The position numbers were made by a program, and so were the translations under genes. Below the pieces are notes generated by a model. The model searched no databases and was not told the DNA's origin. It saw only the letters and a program-made list of their open reading frames with translations. 64,000 bases of DNA from JAENVT01 sp039931555 (lineage in GTDB: Bacteria > Actinomycetota > Acidimicrobiia > Acidimicrobiales > Ilumatobacteraceae): the NCBI GenBank assembly GCA_039931555.1, contig JBDTRP010000145.1:1-64000 (forward strand). Reading direction: 5' to 3'. Position 1 is the stretch's first letter. Every line of letters starts with the position of its first letter. Of this stretch, positions 35,555-44,432 are shown in pieces.

Positions 35555-36247
35555 TCATCCGACGAACTGCTGGGTCAACTCCCCGAGATCACGGATGCGT
35601 TGGAAGTCGGCTCCCGAATGATCATCGTGCGGGTCGAGCAGAATCGGGTGCAGCCCGGCCGATCGGGCAGCACCGATGTCCATCGTCACCGAGTCACCGA
35701 TGTAGGCGATCTCGTGCCGATCGATGCCGTCGAAGTACGGCAGTGCGTGTTCGAAGATCCCTGGGTCGGGCTTGGCCACACCGACGATGTGGCTGTCGAC
35801 GACCACACGCACCGCGACGTTGGGGCCGGCACCCGCCTGACACACACCGCTGCGCGACAGCACCTCGGCGATCTGGCCGCTTGCGTTCGACACGACACCC
35901 AGCGGCACACCGGTCGCGGTCAACATCGCCAGCGCCGCCTGACTCTCGGGTATCGGCCACCGCCACAGGTACGCATTGCGCGTGTGATGCAGCGCCGTCG
36001 CCGCGGCGTCGAGGTCATCGTCGGCCACACCGACGCTGCGGACGTACGAATGGTTGTACTCGTCCCAGAACGCCTCACCGCTGCCCGCCGCCGACTTCGC
36101 CGCCATCCCGGCGTAGTGGGCGCGACGATGCGTTGCCACGGACGGATCGCCGCCGTAGTACGACAAGAGCGGACCGAGCACGGTGGGGTCGGGCAGCACC
36201 AGCACCCCACCCGCGTCGAACAGAAGTGCCTTGAAGCGCAGAGTCAC
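35555..36247 (-). CDS. HAD-superfamily hydrolase
   Basis: A 230-residue HAD phosphatase-type protein: motif I LLFDAGGVLVL (nucleophile Asp, with Gly where the acid/base Asp usually sits), motif II VVSNASG, motif III Lys in GVAKPDPGIF and motif IV YIGDSVTMDI. The cap domain is helical (C1 type). The DxG variation may indicate altered activity. GTG 36247 start, divergent from the CitE-like lyase. Confidence 0.87.
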   Translation of the reverse strand: MTLRFKALLFDAGGVLVLPDPTVLGPLLSYYGGDPSVATHRRAHYAGMAAKSAAGSGEAFWDEYNHSYVRSVGVADDDLDAAATALHHTRNAYLWRWPIPESQAALAMLTATGVPLGVVSNASGQIAEVLSRSGVCQAGAGPNVAVRVVVDSHIVGVAKPDPGIFEHALPYFDGIDRHEIAYIGDSVTMDIGAARSAGLHPILLDPHDDHSGADFQRIRDLGELTQQFVG

Positions 36248-36301
36248 CGATCCATCATGCCCGTTTCGCCGTCACCCACGCCGACACATACCCTTGCGTG
36301 C

Positions 36302-37357
36302 GTGCGTAGCGCCAGAGACTTCTTCAGCCCGCTCGCGGTCGGCGCACCCGCGCCGCTACGCGAGATCCCATTCCCGCCGAGCCGCGTCATCCACTTCTTC
36401 CCGCCGCAGATCGGCAAGGTCGTCGCCAAGTTGCCCGAGGTGGTGCCGACGGTCGACATCCTGCTCGGCAACCTCGAAGATGCCATTCCCATGGCCGACA
36501 AGCAGGCAGCGCGGTCCGGTCTCGTCGAGGTCGCCCGCACGATCGACATGGGTGAGACGCAGCTGTGGGCCAGGGTCAACAGCCTCGACTCACCATGGGG
36601 CCTCGACGACATCACCACGCTGGTGACCGAGGTGGGTGACCGATTCGACGTGCTGATGATCCCGAAGGTCGAAGGCCCCGAAGACATCCACTACGTCGAT
36701 CGGCTGCTGGCCCAACTCGAGGCCAAGGCCGGGTTGCAGCGACCGATCCTGGTGCACGCCATTCTCGAGACGGCACGAGGCGTCGCCAATGTCGAGGAGA
36801 TCTGCGGGGCGTCGCCACGCATGCAAGGCCTGTCGCTCGGGCCGGCCGACCTCGCCGCGAATCGCCGCATGAAGACCACACGGGTCGGCGGCGGACATCC
36901 CGACTACCTCGTGCGCAGCGACCCGGATCCGGCGCGGCCCGACGCGCCACGGCCCAGCTTTCAGCAAGACCTCTGGCACTACACGCTGGCTCGAATGGTC
37001 GACGCCTGCGCGATGTTCGGGCTGCTGCCGTTCTACGGACCGTTCGGCGATATCGCCGACACGATGGCCTGCGAGGACCAGTTCCGCAACGCCTACCTGC
37101 TCGGCTGCGTCGGCGCCTGGAGCCTGCACCCTGTGCAGATCGAGATCGCCAAACGCGTGTTCAGCCCGCGACCGGCCGACGTGGCGCGTGCCCAGCGAGT
37201 GATCGACGCGATGGGCGACGGAACCGGGGCGATCATGCTCGACGGCAAGATGGAAGACGACGCCTCGGTGAAGCAGTGCAGGGTCGTGGTGGAGCTCGCC
37301 CGACGCCTGGCGCTGCGCGACCCGGACCTCGCGGCGGCCTACGGGTTCGCCTCGTGA
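36302..37357 (+). CDS. HpcH/HpaI-CitE family lyase, malyl-CoA lyase-like
   Basis: A 351-residue TIM-barrel lyase (VRSARDFFSPLAVGAPAPLREIPF...NLEDAIPMADKQAARSG...IPKVEGPEDIHYVDRL...LVHAILETARGVANVEEI). Asp and Glu ligands for Mg are in LEDAI and ILETA. The length and opening fit L-malyl-CoA/beta-methylmalyl-CoA lyase better than citrate lyase CitE. GTG 36302 is chosen because TACCCT ends exactly 7 nt upstream; ATG 36257 is the alternative. Overlaps the next lyase gene by 4 nt. Confidence 0.8.
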   Translation: MRSARDFFSPLAVGAPAPLREIPFPPSRVIHFFPPQIGKVVAKLPEVVPTVDILLGNLEDAIPMADKQAARSGLVEVARTIDMGETQLWARVNSLDSPWGLDDITTLVTEVGDRFDVLMIPKVEGPEDIHYVDRLLAQLEAKAGLQRPILVHAILETARGVANVEEICGASPRMQGLSLGPADLAANRRMKTTRVGGGHPDYLVRSDPDPARPDAPRPSFQQDLWHYTLARMVDACAMFGLLPFYGPFGDIADTMACEDQFRNAYLLGCVGAWSLHPVQIEIAKRVFSPRPADVARAQRVIDAMGDGTGAIMLDGKMEDDASVKQCRVVVELARRLALRDPDLAAAYGFAS

Positions 37358-38241
37358 GCACCGAACCGGCCCACGAGGGCAGCTGGCGCCCGCGGCGCTC
37401 GGCGCTGTACATGCCCGCCGCCAACGAACGTGCTCTGGAGAAGGCCAAGTCGCTGGCCGCCGATTGCATCATCTTCGACCTCGAGGATGCCGTGGCACCC
37501 GACGCCAAAGACTCGGCGCGGGCGGCGGCGTGCGCGGCGACAGCTTCTGGTCAATATGGGCGCCGCGAGTTGACCATCCGATGCAACGGCCTCGACACCG
37601 CGTGGGGTCGGGCCGATCTGCGGGCGATCGCCGCCTCGACGGCCGCGGCGGTCGTGGTGCCGAAGGTCAGCTCCGTCGCGTACCTCGACGACGTGTCGTC
37701 GCAACTCGACACTGCGGGTGCGCCGAGTGACATGGCGGTCTGGGCGATGATCGAGACACCAACCGCGATCCTCGATGTGCGGGCGATCGCCGCTCACCCC
37801 CGGGTCTCGGTGCTGGTGATGGGCACCAACGACCTGGCGCGGGAGCTGCGCATCCCCTTGGTCACCGGTCGCCGGGCGCTGCTTGCCCACCTGGCCACCG
37901 CGCTCCTGGCGGCCCGCGAGGCGGGCAAGTCGATCCTCGACGGCGTGTACAACGACGTGAAGGATCTCGATGGGTTCGGCGGCGAATGTGCCCAAGGCGT
38001 CGAGTTCGGCTTCGACGGCAAGACCTTGATCCACCCCGGGCAGATCGACATCGCCAACCAGGCCTGGGCGCCATCGGCCGCCGACGTCGAGCAGGCCAGC
38101 CGCATCATCGCCGCATTCGAAGCAGCAGTCGCCGATGGTCGAGGGGTGGTCACCGTCGATGGTCGGATGATCGAGAACCTGCACGTCGCCAACGCCCAGC
38201 GCACGCTGGCCATCGACCGAGCAATCGCCGCCCTCGACTGA
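37354..38241 (+). CDS. Second CitE-like CoA-ester lyase or thioesterase
   Basis: A 295-residue CitE-family protein: RRSALYMPAANERALEKA, DCIIFDLEDAVAPDAK (Mg-binding Glu/Asp), WAMIETPTAILDVRAIA, and GKTLIHPGQIDIAN near the C-terminus. This class includes citramalyl-CoA lyase and (3S)-malyl-CoA thioesterase. GTG 37354 overlaps the stop of the malyl-CoA lyase-like gene (GTGA), so the two act together. Pairing of a lyase and a CitE-like thioesterase is known from the ethylmalonyl-CoA pathway, which suits the methylsuccinyl-CoA-type dehydrogenase at 22295. Confidence 0.82.
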   Translation: MSTEPAHEGSWRPRRSALYMPAANERALEKAKSLAADCIIFDLEDAVAPDAKDSARAAACAATASGQYGRRELTIRCNGLDTAWGRADLRAIAASTAAAVVVPKVSSVAYLDDVSSQLDTAGAPSDMAVWAMIETPTAILDVRAIAAHPRVSVLVMGTNDLARELRIPLVTGRRALLAHLATALLAAREAGKSILDGVYNDVKDLDGFGGECAQGVEFGFDGKTLIHPGQIDIANQAWAPSAADVEQASRIIAAFEAAVADGRGVVTVDGRMIENLHVANAQRTLAIDRAIAALD

Positions 38242-38301
38242 CATTGTTCGGGCACAAAGTGCTGTCTGTACGCCATCGAGAGCATCGAATACCATTGGTC
38301 C

Positions 38302-39669
38302 ATGACCGTGCTCGACACCAACCCAGAGAATGCGTTCGCCAATGATCGCTCCCATGTCTTCCACTCCTGGAGCGCGCAGGGCGCACTGAATCCACTGGTG
38401 GTCGAAGGCGGGCAAGGCAGCTACTTCTGGACGCAGGACGGCACGCGCTACCTCGACTTCTCCAGCCAGCTCGTCAATGTCAACATCGGTCATCAGCACC
38501 CGAAGTTGGTGGCGGCGATCAAGGAGCAGGCCGACCGCTTGTGCACCATCGCGCCGTTCCATGCCAACGACGCGCGCAGCGAGGCCGCCCGGCTGATCTG
38601 CGAGGCGGCCGCTACCAAGATCGACAACAGCAACCTCGACATGGTGTTCTTCACCAACGGTGGCGCCGAGGCGACCGAGAACGCAGTGCGCATGGCCCGG
38701 TTGCACACGAATCGCAACAAGGTGTTGACCCACTACCGCAGCTACCACGGCGGAACCAATGGTGCCATCACGCTGACCGGCGACCCGCGACGCTGGCCGA
38801 GCGAGCCCGGCATGCCCGGCGTCGTCAAGTTCTGGGGACCGTACGCCTATCGCAGCGCCTTCCACTCCGCCAACGAGGCCGAGGAGTGCGAGCGAGCACT
38901 TGCCCATCTCGATGACGTGTTGATGGTCGAGGGCAGCCACACCGTCGCCGCCATTCTCCTCGAGACCGTCGTCGGCACCAACGGGATCCTGGTGCCACCC
39001 GATGGGTACCTGCAGGGCATCCGTGATCGCTGCGATCGGCACGGGATCGTGATGATCTGCGACGAGGTGATGGCCGGCTTCGGCCGCTGCGGAGAATGGT
39101 TCGCGTTCCAGAAGTGGGGCGTGCAGCCCGATCTGGTGTGCTTCGCCAAGGGTGTCAACTCCGGCTACCTCCCCCTCGGCGGCGTGGTGATCAGCCAAAC
39201 GATTGCCCACACGTTCCGCGACCGGGCCTTTCCCGGAGGGCTGACCTACTCGGGACATCCCCTGGCATGCGCCTCGGCGGTGGCCAGCATCAACATCTTC
39301 AAAGAGGAAGGCATCGTCGATCACGCCCGCATGCTCGGCACCGACGTCATCGCCCCCGGCCTCGAGAAGCTGCAGGCCAACCACCCGAGCATCGGCGAAG
39401 TCCGCGGGCTCGGCGTGTTCTGGGCGCTCGATCTCGTCACCGACCGAGCCACCCGCCAGCCCATCGTGCCGTACAACGCGGCCGGTGCAGACGCCAAGCC
39501 GATGGGCGATCTCGCTGCGGCATGCAAGCAACGGGGTTTGTGGCCGTTCACCCACTTCAACCGACTGCACGTCGTCCCCCCGTGCACGGCCACGATCGAC
39601 GAAGTGACCGAGGGCCTGGCCATCCTCGACGAGGCACTCACGGTCGCCGACTCGTTCTACACTGGCTGA
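38302..39669 (+). CDS. Class III PLP-dependent aminotransferase
   Basis: A 455-residue omega-aminotransferase: FTNGGAEATENAVRMAR (cofactor phosphate region), HYRSYHGGTNG, MICDEVMAGFGRCGEWFAFQKWG and the PLP Lys in CFAKGVNSGYLPLGG. The opening HVFHSWSAQGALNPLVVEGGQG resembles taurine:pyruvate and related transaminases, but the substrate cannot be fixed; beta-alanine or GABA are also possible and would suit the pyrimidine-catabolism genes downstream. TACCAT ends 6 nt before the ATG (leaderless type). Confidence 0.87.
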   Translation: MTVLDTNPENAFANDRSHVFHSWSAQGALNPLVVEGGQGSYFWTQDGTRYLDFSSQLVNVNIGHQHPKLVAAIKEQADRLCTIAPFHANDARSEAARLICEAAATKIDNSNLDMVFFTNGGAEATENAVRMARLHTNRNKVLTHYRSYHGGTNGAITLTGDPRRWPSEPGMPGVVKFWGPYAYRSAFHSANEAEECERALAHLDDVLMVEGSHTVAAILLETVVGTNGILVPPDGYLQGIRDRCDRHGIVMICDEVMAGFGRCGEWFAFQKWGVQPDLVCFAKGVNSGYLPLGGVVISQTIAHTFRDRAFPGGLTYSGHPLACASAVASINIFKEEGIVDHARMLGTDVIAPGLEKLQANHPSIGEVRGLGVFWALDLVTDRATRQPIVPYNAAGADAKPMGDLAAACKQRGLWPFTHFNRLHVVPPCTATIDEVTEGLAILDEALTVADSFYTG

Positions 39670-39680
39670 CTCGGCCACCG

Positions 39681-40439
39681 ATGTGGCGCAAGCCGGGTCG
39701 CACCGGCGCAATCCTGTACGCGGTCCTCGCCACCGTGCTCGGTTCGGCTGCGGCGTTCTTCAGCCGACTCGAGATCGAACGTCAGCGGGGACGGCGCGAG
39801 GCCGCACGCACCTTGCCATCCGGACCGATCATCGTCATCTCCAACCACACCAGCTATGCCGACGGCGTGTTGCTGGCGTTGGCCTGCCGTCGAATGGGAC
39901 GGTCACTGCGACTGCTGGCGACATCGGGGGTGTTCGGCGCGCCGCTGCTGGGCACCGTGGCCCGCAAGCTCGGCTTCATCAAGGTCAAGCGTGGCGCGGC
40001 CGATGCGTCGACCTCGCTCGATGAGGCCGCGCACGCCTTGGCCGAGGGCGAGGCGGTGGGGATCTTTCCCGAGGGCCGCCTGACCCGCGACCCGATGATG
40101 TGGCCCGAGCGCGCCAAGACCGGTTCGGTGCGGTTGGCGCTGCGCACAGGTGCACCGATCGTGCCGGTGGCAATGGTCGGCGGGCACCGCGTGATCAGTC
40201 GCCGGCGCCTGGTGCCGACGTTGCTGATGAACCTGGTCCGCCGTCCCAAGGTCGACACCCGCATCGGTGCCGCGATCGACGTTCGGGCCTTGATGAACAT
40301 CGGCCCGACCACCGAGCCGACCAACGACGAAGTTCGCCTGGCCGCCGACTTGGTCATGGGTCGTCTGGTTGCCGTGGTCGCCGACGTGCGCGGCGAACGG
40401 GCACCCGACCCGCATGGTGTGCCCCGCGCCGCCGACTGA
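39681..40439 (+). CDS. PlsC-type 1-acylglycerol-3-phosphate acyltransferase
   Basis: A 252-residue membrane-associated acyltransferase: N-terminal hydrophobic helix (about 8-25), catalytic NHTSYAD (HX4D) and FPEGR, plus GAPIVPVAMVGGHRV. It transfers an acyl chain to lysophosphatidate or a similar lipid acceptor. ATG 39681 follows the aminotransferase stop by 11 nt. It ends before the tandem 39-nt repeat. Confidence 0.87.
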   Translation: MWRKPGRTGAILYAVLATVLGSAAAFFSRLEIERQRGRREAARTLPSGPIIVISNHTSYADGVLLALACRRMGRSLRLLATSGVFGAPLLGTVARKLGFIKVKRGAADASTSLDEAAHALAEGEAVGIFPEGRLTRDPMMWPERAKTGSVRLALRTGAPIVPVAMVGGHRVISRRRLVPTLLMNLVRRPKVDTRIGAAIDVRALMNIGPTTEPTNDEVRLAADLVMGRLVAVVADVRGERAPDPHGVPRAAD

Positions 40440-40454
40440 CTCGCCGACCCGGTC

Positions 40455-40545
40455 GGGCGCGCTGTGAGTACCGGGAGTACCGGAATCGCGCCCGAGGACC
40501 GTTAGTGGGCGCGATGTGAGTAGCGGCAGTACCGGAGTCGCGCCC
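40455..40545. repeat. Tandem pair of 39-nt inverted-ended repeats
   Basis: Two 39-nt units (40455-40493 and 40507-40545), 52 nt apart start to start, each bounded by GGGCGCG and CGCGCCC and containing GTGAGTA and AGTACCGG. They differ at a few inner positions. They sit between the convergent plsC-like and korB genes, so each may fold as a terminator for one strand. Confidence 0.65.
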
Positions 40546-40561
40546 GACTGGGTGACGAAGG

Positions 40562-41584
40562 TCAGGCGACTTGCCAGGTGCCGTTGCTGCGCAGCAGGGC
40601 GCTGAGGTCGCCGGGGCCCTTCTTGGAGGACGTCTCGGCAAGTTGGCGACCAACGGCCATCCCGTAATCGGGCCGGTCGACCGAACGGAACACACCGAAC
40701 GGAGTCGCCGAGTGGTCGTCGTGCGACAGCCGCGCCAGGGCGAAGGCGAGGCCCGGATCGTCGCGATACGCGTCGTGTACGAGGATCGCGTCCTCACCCA
40801 CATCGGCGACCTCGACGATACGCAACAACCCGTCGGTCCCCATGACCACACCCTTGTGGCCATCGGCGCCGAAACGGATCGGCTGGCCGTGACGAAGGTC
40901 GATCATCATCTCCTCGCGCGCCTGGCGACTGGTGATGTCATCAAAGGCTCCGTCATTGAACACGTTGCAGTTCTGGAAGATCTCGACGAACGACGACCCC
41001 CGGTGGTCGTGGGCCCGGCGGAAGATGTCCATCATGTGCTTGCGGTCGAGGTCGTGGGTTCGGGCGACGAAGCTGGCCTCGGCACCGAGTGCGACCGAGA
41101 GCGGGTTGAACGGCGGATCGACCGAACCGAACGGAGTGCTCTTGGTGACCTTGCCGACCTCTGATGTCGGTGAGTACTGGCCCTTCGTCAGCCCGTAGAT
41201 GCGATTGTTGAACAGCAGGATCGTCAGGTTGACGTTGCGTCGCAAGGCATGGATCAGGTGGTTGCCGCCGATGGAGAGACCATCACCGTCGCCGGTGATG
41301 ACCCAGACATCGAGGTCGGGTCGAGCGACAGCGACACCCGTGGCGATGGCCGGTGCCCGACCGTGGATACCGTGCATGCCATAGGTGTTCATGTAGTACG
41401 GGAACCTGCTGCTGCAGCCGATTCCACTGATGAACACCGTGTTCTCCGGCGCGATGCCGAGGTCGGGCATGAGCTGCTGGACGGCCAGCAAGATGCCGTA
41501 GTCACCACAACCCGGGCACCAACGCACCTCCTGATCGCTGGTCCAGTCCTTCTTGGTCGTGACCGGCACGATGGTGTCGCTCAT
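40562..41584 (-). CDS. korB: 2-oxoglutarate:ferredoxin oxidoreductase beta subunit
   Basis: A 340-residue thiamine diphosphate subunit: WCPGCGDYGIL with the cysteines expected near the cofactor, GIGCSSRFPYYMNTYGMHGIHGR, and TPP/Mg motif GDGDGLSIGGNHLIHALRRN...NNRIYGLTKGQ. With KorA it converts 2-oxoglutarate and CoA to succinyl-CoA, reducing ferredoxin. ATG 41584 overlaps the KorA stop; GGAG lies about 8 nt upstream. Confidence 0.94.
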   Translation of the reverse strand: MSDTIVPVTTKKDWTSDQEVRWCPGCGDYGILLAVQQLMPDLGIAPENTVFISGIGCSSRFPYYMNTYGMHGIHGRAPAIATGVAVARPDLDVWVITGDGDGLSIGGNHLIHALRRNVNLTILLFNNRIYGLTKGQYSPTSEVGKVTKSTPFGSVDPPFNPLSVALGAEASFVARTHDLDRKHMMDIFRRAHDHRGSSFVEIFQNCNVFNDGAFDDITSRQAREEMMIDLRHGQPIRFGADGHKGVVMGTDGLLRIVEVADVGEDAILVHDAYRDDPGLAFALARLSHDDHSATPFGVFRSVDRPDYGMAVGRQLAETSSKKGPGDLSALLRSNGTWQVA

Positions 41585-43458
41585 TGCAATGCTCCTTCGA
41601 TGGCGTCTTCCAGTTCCCGGGAAGTGAACGGCAGGCCCTGCACCTTGGAGACCGATTTGGCGTCGATGAGGTAGTTGGCACGCACGATGCGACACATCTG
41701 GCCGAGGTTGAGCTCGGGCACCAGGACCCGTGGGTACCGCTTCAGCACGTCGCCCAGGTTCGGCGGCAGCGGGTTGACATGGGTGAGATGCACCCAGGCA
41801 ACCTTGAGCCCACGGCGCCGCGTGCGTTGCACCGCTGCGTCGATCGCGGCCCAGGTGGAACCCCAACCGAGCACGCAGATGTCGGCGTCTTCGACATCAC
41901 CGACGGCGACCGCCGGCGGGATGTCGTTGGCGATGCCGGCGATCTTGGCGGCGCGCAGGGTGACCATCCGCTGATGGTTCTCCGGCGTGTAGTTGATGTC
42001 ACCGCGGCCGTCTTGCTTCTCCAGACCACCCACACGGTGCATGAGACTCGGAGTGCCGGGAATTGCCCACGGCCTGGCCAGCGTCTCCGGATCGCGCAGG
42101 TATGGCCAGAACTCGGTCGTGCCATCGTCGTTGGTGTGGTTCATCTCGGTGGCGAACGGTACGGAGATGTCGGGCAGCGAGGCCACGTCGGGCAGCCGCC
42201 ACGGCTCGCTTCCGTTGGCGATGTACCCGTCGCTGAGCAAGATGACCGGCGTGCGGTACTTCAAGGCAATACGCGCCGCCTCGATCGCCGCCTCGAAGCA
42301 ATGTGCCGGGCTGTAGGCAGCGATCACCGGGAGTGGGGCCTCGCCGTGGCGCCCATAGATCGCAATGTTGAGGTCGGCCGCCTCGGTCTTGGTCGGCAGC
42401 CCCGTCGACGGCCCACCGCGCTGCACGTCGATGATCAGCAGGGGCAGTTCCAACGAGACGGCCAGGCTGGTGGTCTCGCTCTTCAGCGCCACCCCCGGGC
42501 CGCTGGTGGTGGTGACACCGAGGTGGCCGGCGAAGGCCGCGCCCAACGCCATGCCGACCGCGGCGATCTCGTCTTCAGCCTGCACGGTGCGAACACCGAA
42601 GTGCTTGTGCTTGGAGAGTTCGTGGAGGATGTCGCTGGCCGGCGTGATCGGGTAGCTACCCAGGAAGACCGGCAGCTTGGCCAACTGCCCGGCAGCGACC
42701 AAGCCCCAGGCGAGCGCGACGTTGCCGCTGATGTTGGTGTACTCACCGGCCGGCATGCGGGCCGGCTTGACCACGAAGCGATGCTCGAACTGCTCGGTGG
42801 TCTCGCCGAAGTTGTACCCGGCGGTGAACGCGGTGGCGTTGCTGAGCCGGACGAGATCGTCCTTGAACCGCTCGGCGATCCACTGGACCGTCGGCTCCGT
42901 GGGACGTGAGTACAACCACGACACCAGGCCGAGGGCAAAGAAGTTCTTGGAACGCTCTGCGTCGCGGGGCTTCACGCCGAGCGGCTCGGTGGCCTTCTGC
43001 GTCAGCGACGTCATCGGCACCTCGACGACGCGGTAGCCGACCAGAGAATCGTCGGTCAGTGGGTTGGCGGCGTAGCCCGCCTTGGCCAGGTCGCGCTCGC
43101 CGAAGGCATCGCTGTTGACGATCAACAGGCCGTGTGATTCGAGCCTGCCGAGATCGGCCTTCAGGGCCGCCGGGTTCATGGCGATCAACACGCTGGGCTC
43201 GTCGCCCGGTGTGGTGATGTCGTGATCGCTGATCTGGACCTGGAAGCTCGACACGCCGTTGACCGTGCCCGCTGGGGCGCGGATCTCGGCCGGGTACTCG
43301 GGCAACGTCGACAGGTCGTTCCCGAAGGTCGCGCTGACCGATGTGAACCGATCTCCGGTCAGTTGCATGCCATCACCTGAATCGCCGGCGAACCTCACGA
43401 CGACGCGCGTGATGCTTTCGGCTTCACGCCCAGCAGGGCGTTCTGCGGTGTCCGTCAT
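41581..43458 (-). CDS. korA: 2-oxoglutarate:ferredoxin oxidoreductase alpha subunit (gamma-alpha fusion)
   Basis: A 625-residue fused subunit: an N-terminal gamma domain (VVRFAGDSGDGMQLTGDRF) then the alpha pyrimidine-binding domain (GSYPITPASDILHELSKHK) and a C-terminal CoA-binding-like domain (CVLGWGSTWAAIDAAV). The size and fusion are typical of actinobacterial KorA. The ATG 43458 start has GGAGG a few nt upstream; the longer frame adds only MREEVA. Operon korA-korB. Electron acceptor presumably a ferredoxin such as that at 8114-8365 (inference). Confidence 0.94.
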   Translation of the reverse strand: MTDTAERPAGREAESITRVVVRFAGDSGDGMQLTGDRFTSVSATFGNDLSTLPEYPAEIRAPAGTVNGVSSFQVQISDHDITTPGDEPSVLIAMNPAALKADLGRLESHGLLIVNSDAFGERDLAKAGYAANPLTDDSLVGYRVVEVPMTSLTQKATEPLGVKPRDAERSKNFFALGLVSWLYSRPTEPTVQWIAERFKDDLVRLSNATAFTAGYNFGETTEQFEHRFVVKPARMPAGEYTNISGNVALAWGLVAAGQLAKLPVFLGSYPITPASDILHELSKHKHFGVRTVQAEDEIAAVGMALGAAFAGHLGVTTTSGPGVALKSETTSLAVSLELPLLIIDVQRGGPSTGLPTKTEAADLNIAIYGRHGEAPLPVIAAYSPAHCFEAAIEAARIALKYRTPVILLSDGYIANGSEPWRLPDVASLPDISVPFATEMNHTNDDGTTEFWPYLRDPETLARPWAIPGTPSLMHRVGGLEKQDGRGDINYTPENHQRMVTLRAAKIAGIANDIPPAVAVGDVEDADICVLGWGSTWAAIDAAVQRTRRRGLKVAWVHLTHVNPLPPNLGDVLKRYPRVLVPELNLGQMCRIVRANYLIDAKSVSKVQGLPFTSRELEDAIEGALQ

Positions 43459-43512
43459 GGCCACCTCCTCCCGCATGCGGGTGGCCTCGTTGCCAACCCG
43501 CTTGTAGAGACG

Positions 43513-44373
43513 TTATATCGCCTTGCGCGTGACAAAGGCGACACCGAGCAACGAAATCAGCAGCCCGACGAGTGCCAGGGCACCCAGTCGCTCGCCGAAC
43601 AGCACGGCACCCTCGACTGTGCTCAGCGCCGGGGTGAGGAAGAACAGACTGGTGACCTGCGACGCCGCCCTGCGCTGCAAGAGCCACAGCATCAGCAGGA
43701 CCGCGGCGATCGACAAGATCACGACCGCCCAGAGCAAGGCGAACAGCGACCGTCCGGTGACACGGAAATCGACGCGCTCCCACGCCACGGCCAGCACCGA
43801 CAGCACCACGGCGGCGCTGGTATACTGCAGCACCGTGCCCCACAGCAGCGGCATCGTCGAGCACTTCTTGCGCTGCACCAGGGTGCCACCCGACATGCCC
43901 AGCACACTGACCGCTGACGCACCCATCGTCATCACGGTGACGCCGGTCGAGTGCGTCAGCAAGCGATCCATGACCACGGCGATCACCCCGGCGAAGCCGA
44001 GCCCGACGCCGACCCACTGCAAGCGCACCAGTCGTTCGCCGAGCACACGTCGCGAGGCCAACGCGGTCAGCACCGGGTGTAGTCCGGCGATCAACGCGCT
44101 GACACCCGATGGCAGGCCACGATCGATCGCCACGAAGACCCCACCGAGGTACAAGACGTGCATGCCGATCCCGGCGAGGACCACCCATGGGATCAAACGA
44201 CGATCAACCCGAGGTGCTGCGCGGAGTGTCGCGAAGACGGCCAGGGCGGCAGCGGCTAGCACCATGCGCACGGCGAGGAACGTGAGCGGACCGGTGTCAC
44301 TCGTCGCATAGCGCGCGGCAACGAAGCCCGTGCTCCACAGACCGACGAAGATCCACGGCGTCCACGGCACCAC
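43513..44373 (-). CDS. EamA-family (DMT) transporter
   Basis: A 286-residue membrane protein of ten predicted transmembrane segments in two EamA repeats (WSTGFVAARYATSDTGPLTFLAVRM opens the first; LLQRRAASQVTSLFFLTPALS the second). Exporter of amino acids, nucleobases or drugs by family. GTG 44373 is the start, with no clear Shine-Dalgarno. It lies between a strong hairpin terminator and korA on the same strand. Confidence 0.88.
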   Translation of the reverse strand: MVPWTPWIFVGLWSTGFVAARYATSDTGPLTFLAVRMVLAAAALAVFATLRAAPRVDRRLIPWVVLAGIGMHVLYLGGVFVAIDRGLPSGVSALIAGLHPVLTALASRRVLGERLVRLQWVGVGLGFAGVIAVVMDRLLTHSTGVTVMTMGASAVSVLGMSGGTLVQRKKCSTMPLLWGTVLQYTSAAVVLSVLAVAWERVDFRVTGRSLFALLWAVVILSIAAVLLMLWLLQRRAASQVTSLFFLTPALSTVEGAVLFGERLGALALVGLLISLLGVAFVTRKAI

Positions 44374-44380
44374 GCGAGAA

Positions 44381-44406
44381 GGGCGGGCCGCCGAGGCGGC
44401 CCGCCC
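44381..44406. terminator. GC-rich hairpin after the substrate-binding-protein gene
   Basis: GGGCGGGCCGCC and GGCGGCCCGCCC (44381-44392 and 44395-44406) pair over 12 bases with a minimal loop. It lies 26 nt past the stop of the ABC substrate-binding gene on the minus strand and separates the catabolic cluster from the EamA-korAB genes. No T tract. Confidence 0.6.
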
Positions 44407-44432
44407 TGCAACATTCGAAGCCGAAGCTCCGG

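Noticed and set aside
40455..40545. A short CRISPR array
   Set aside because: Only two units, each internally palindromic over its whole length, with a 13-nt spacer and no cas genes.
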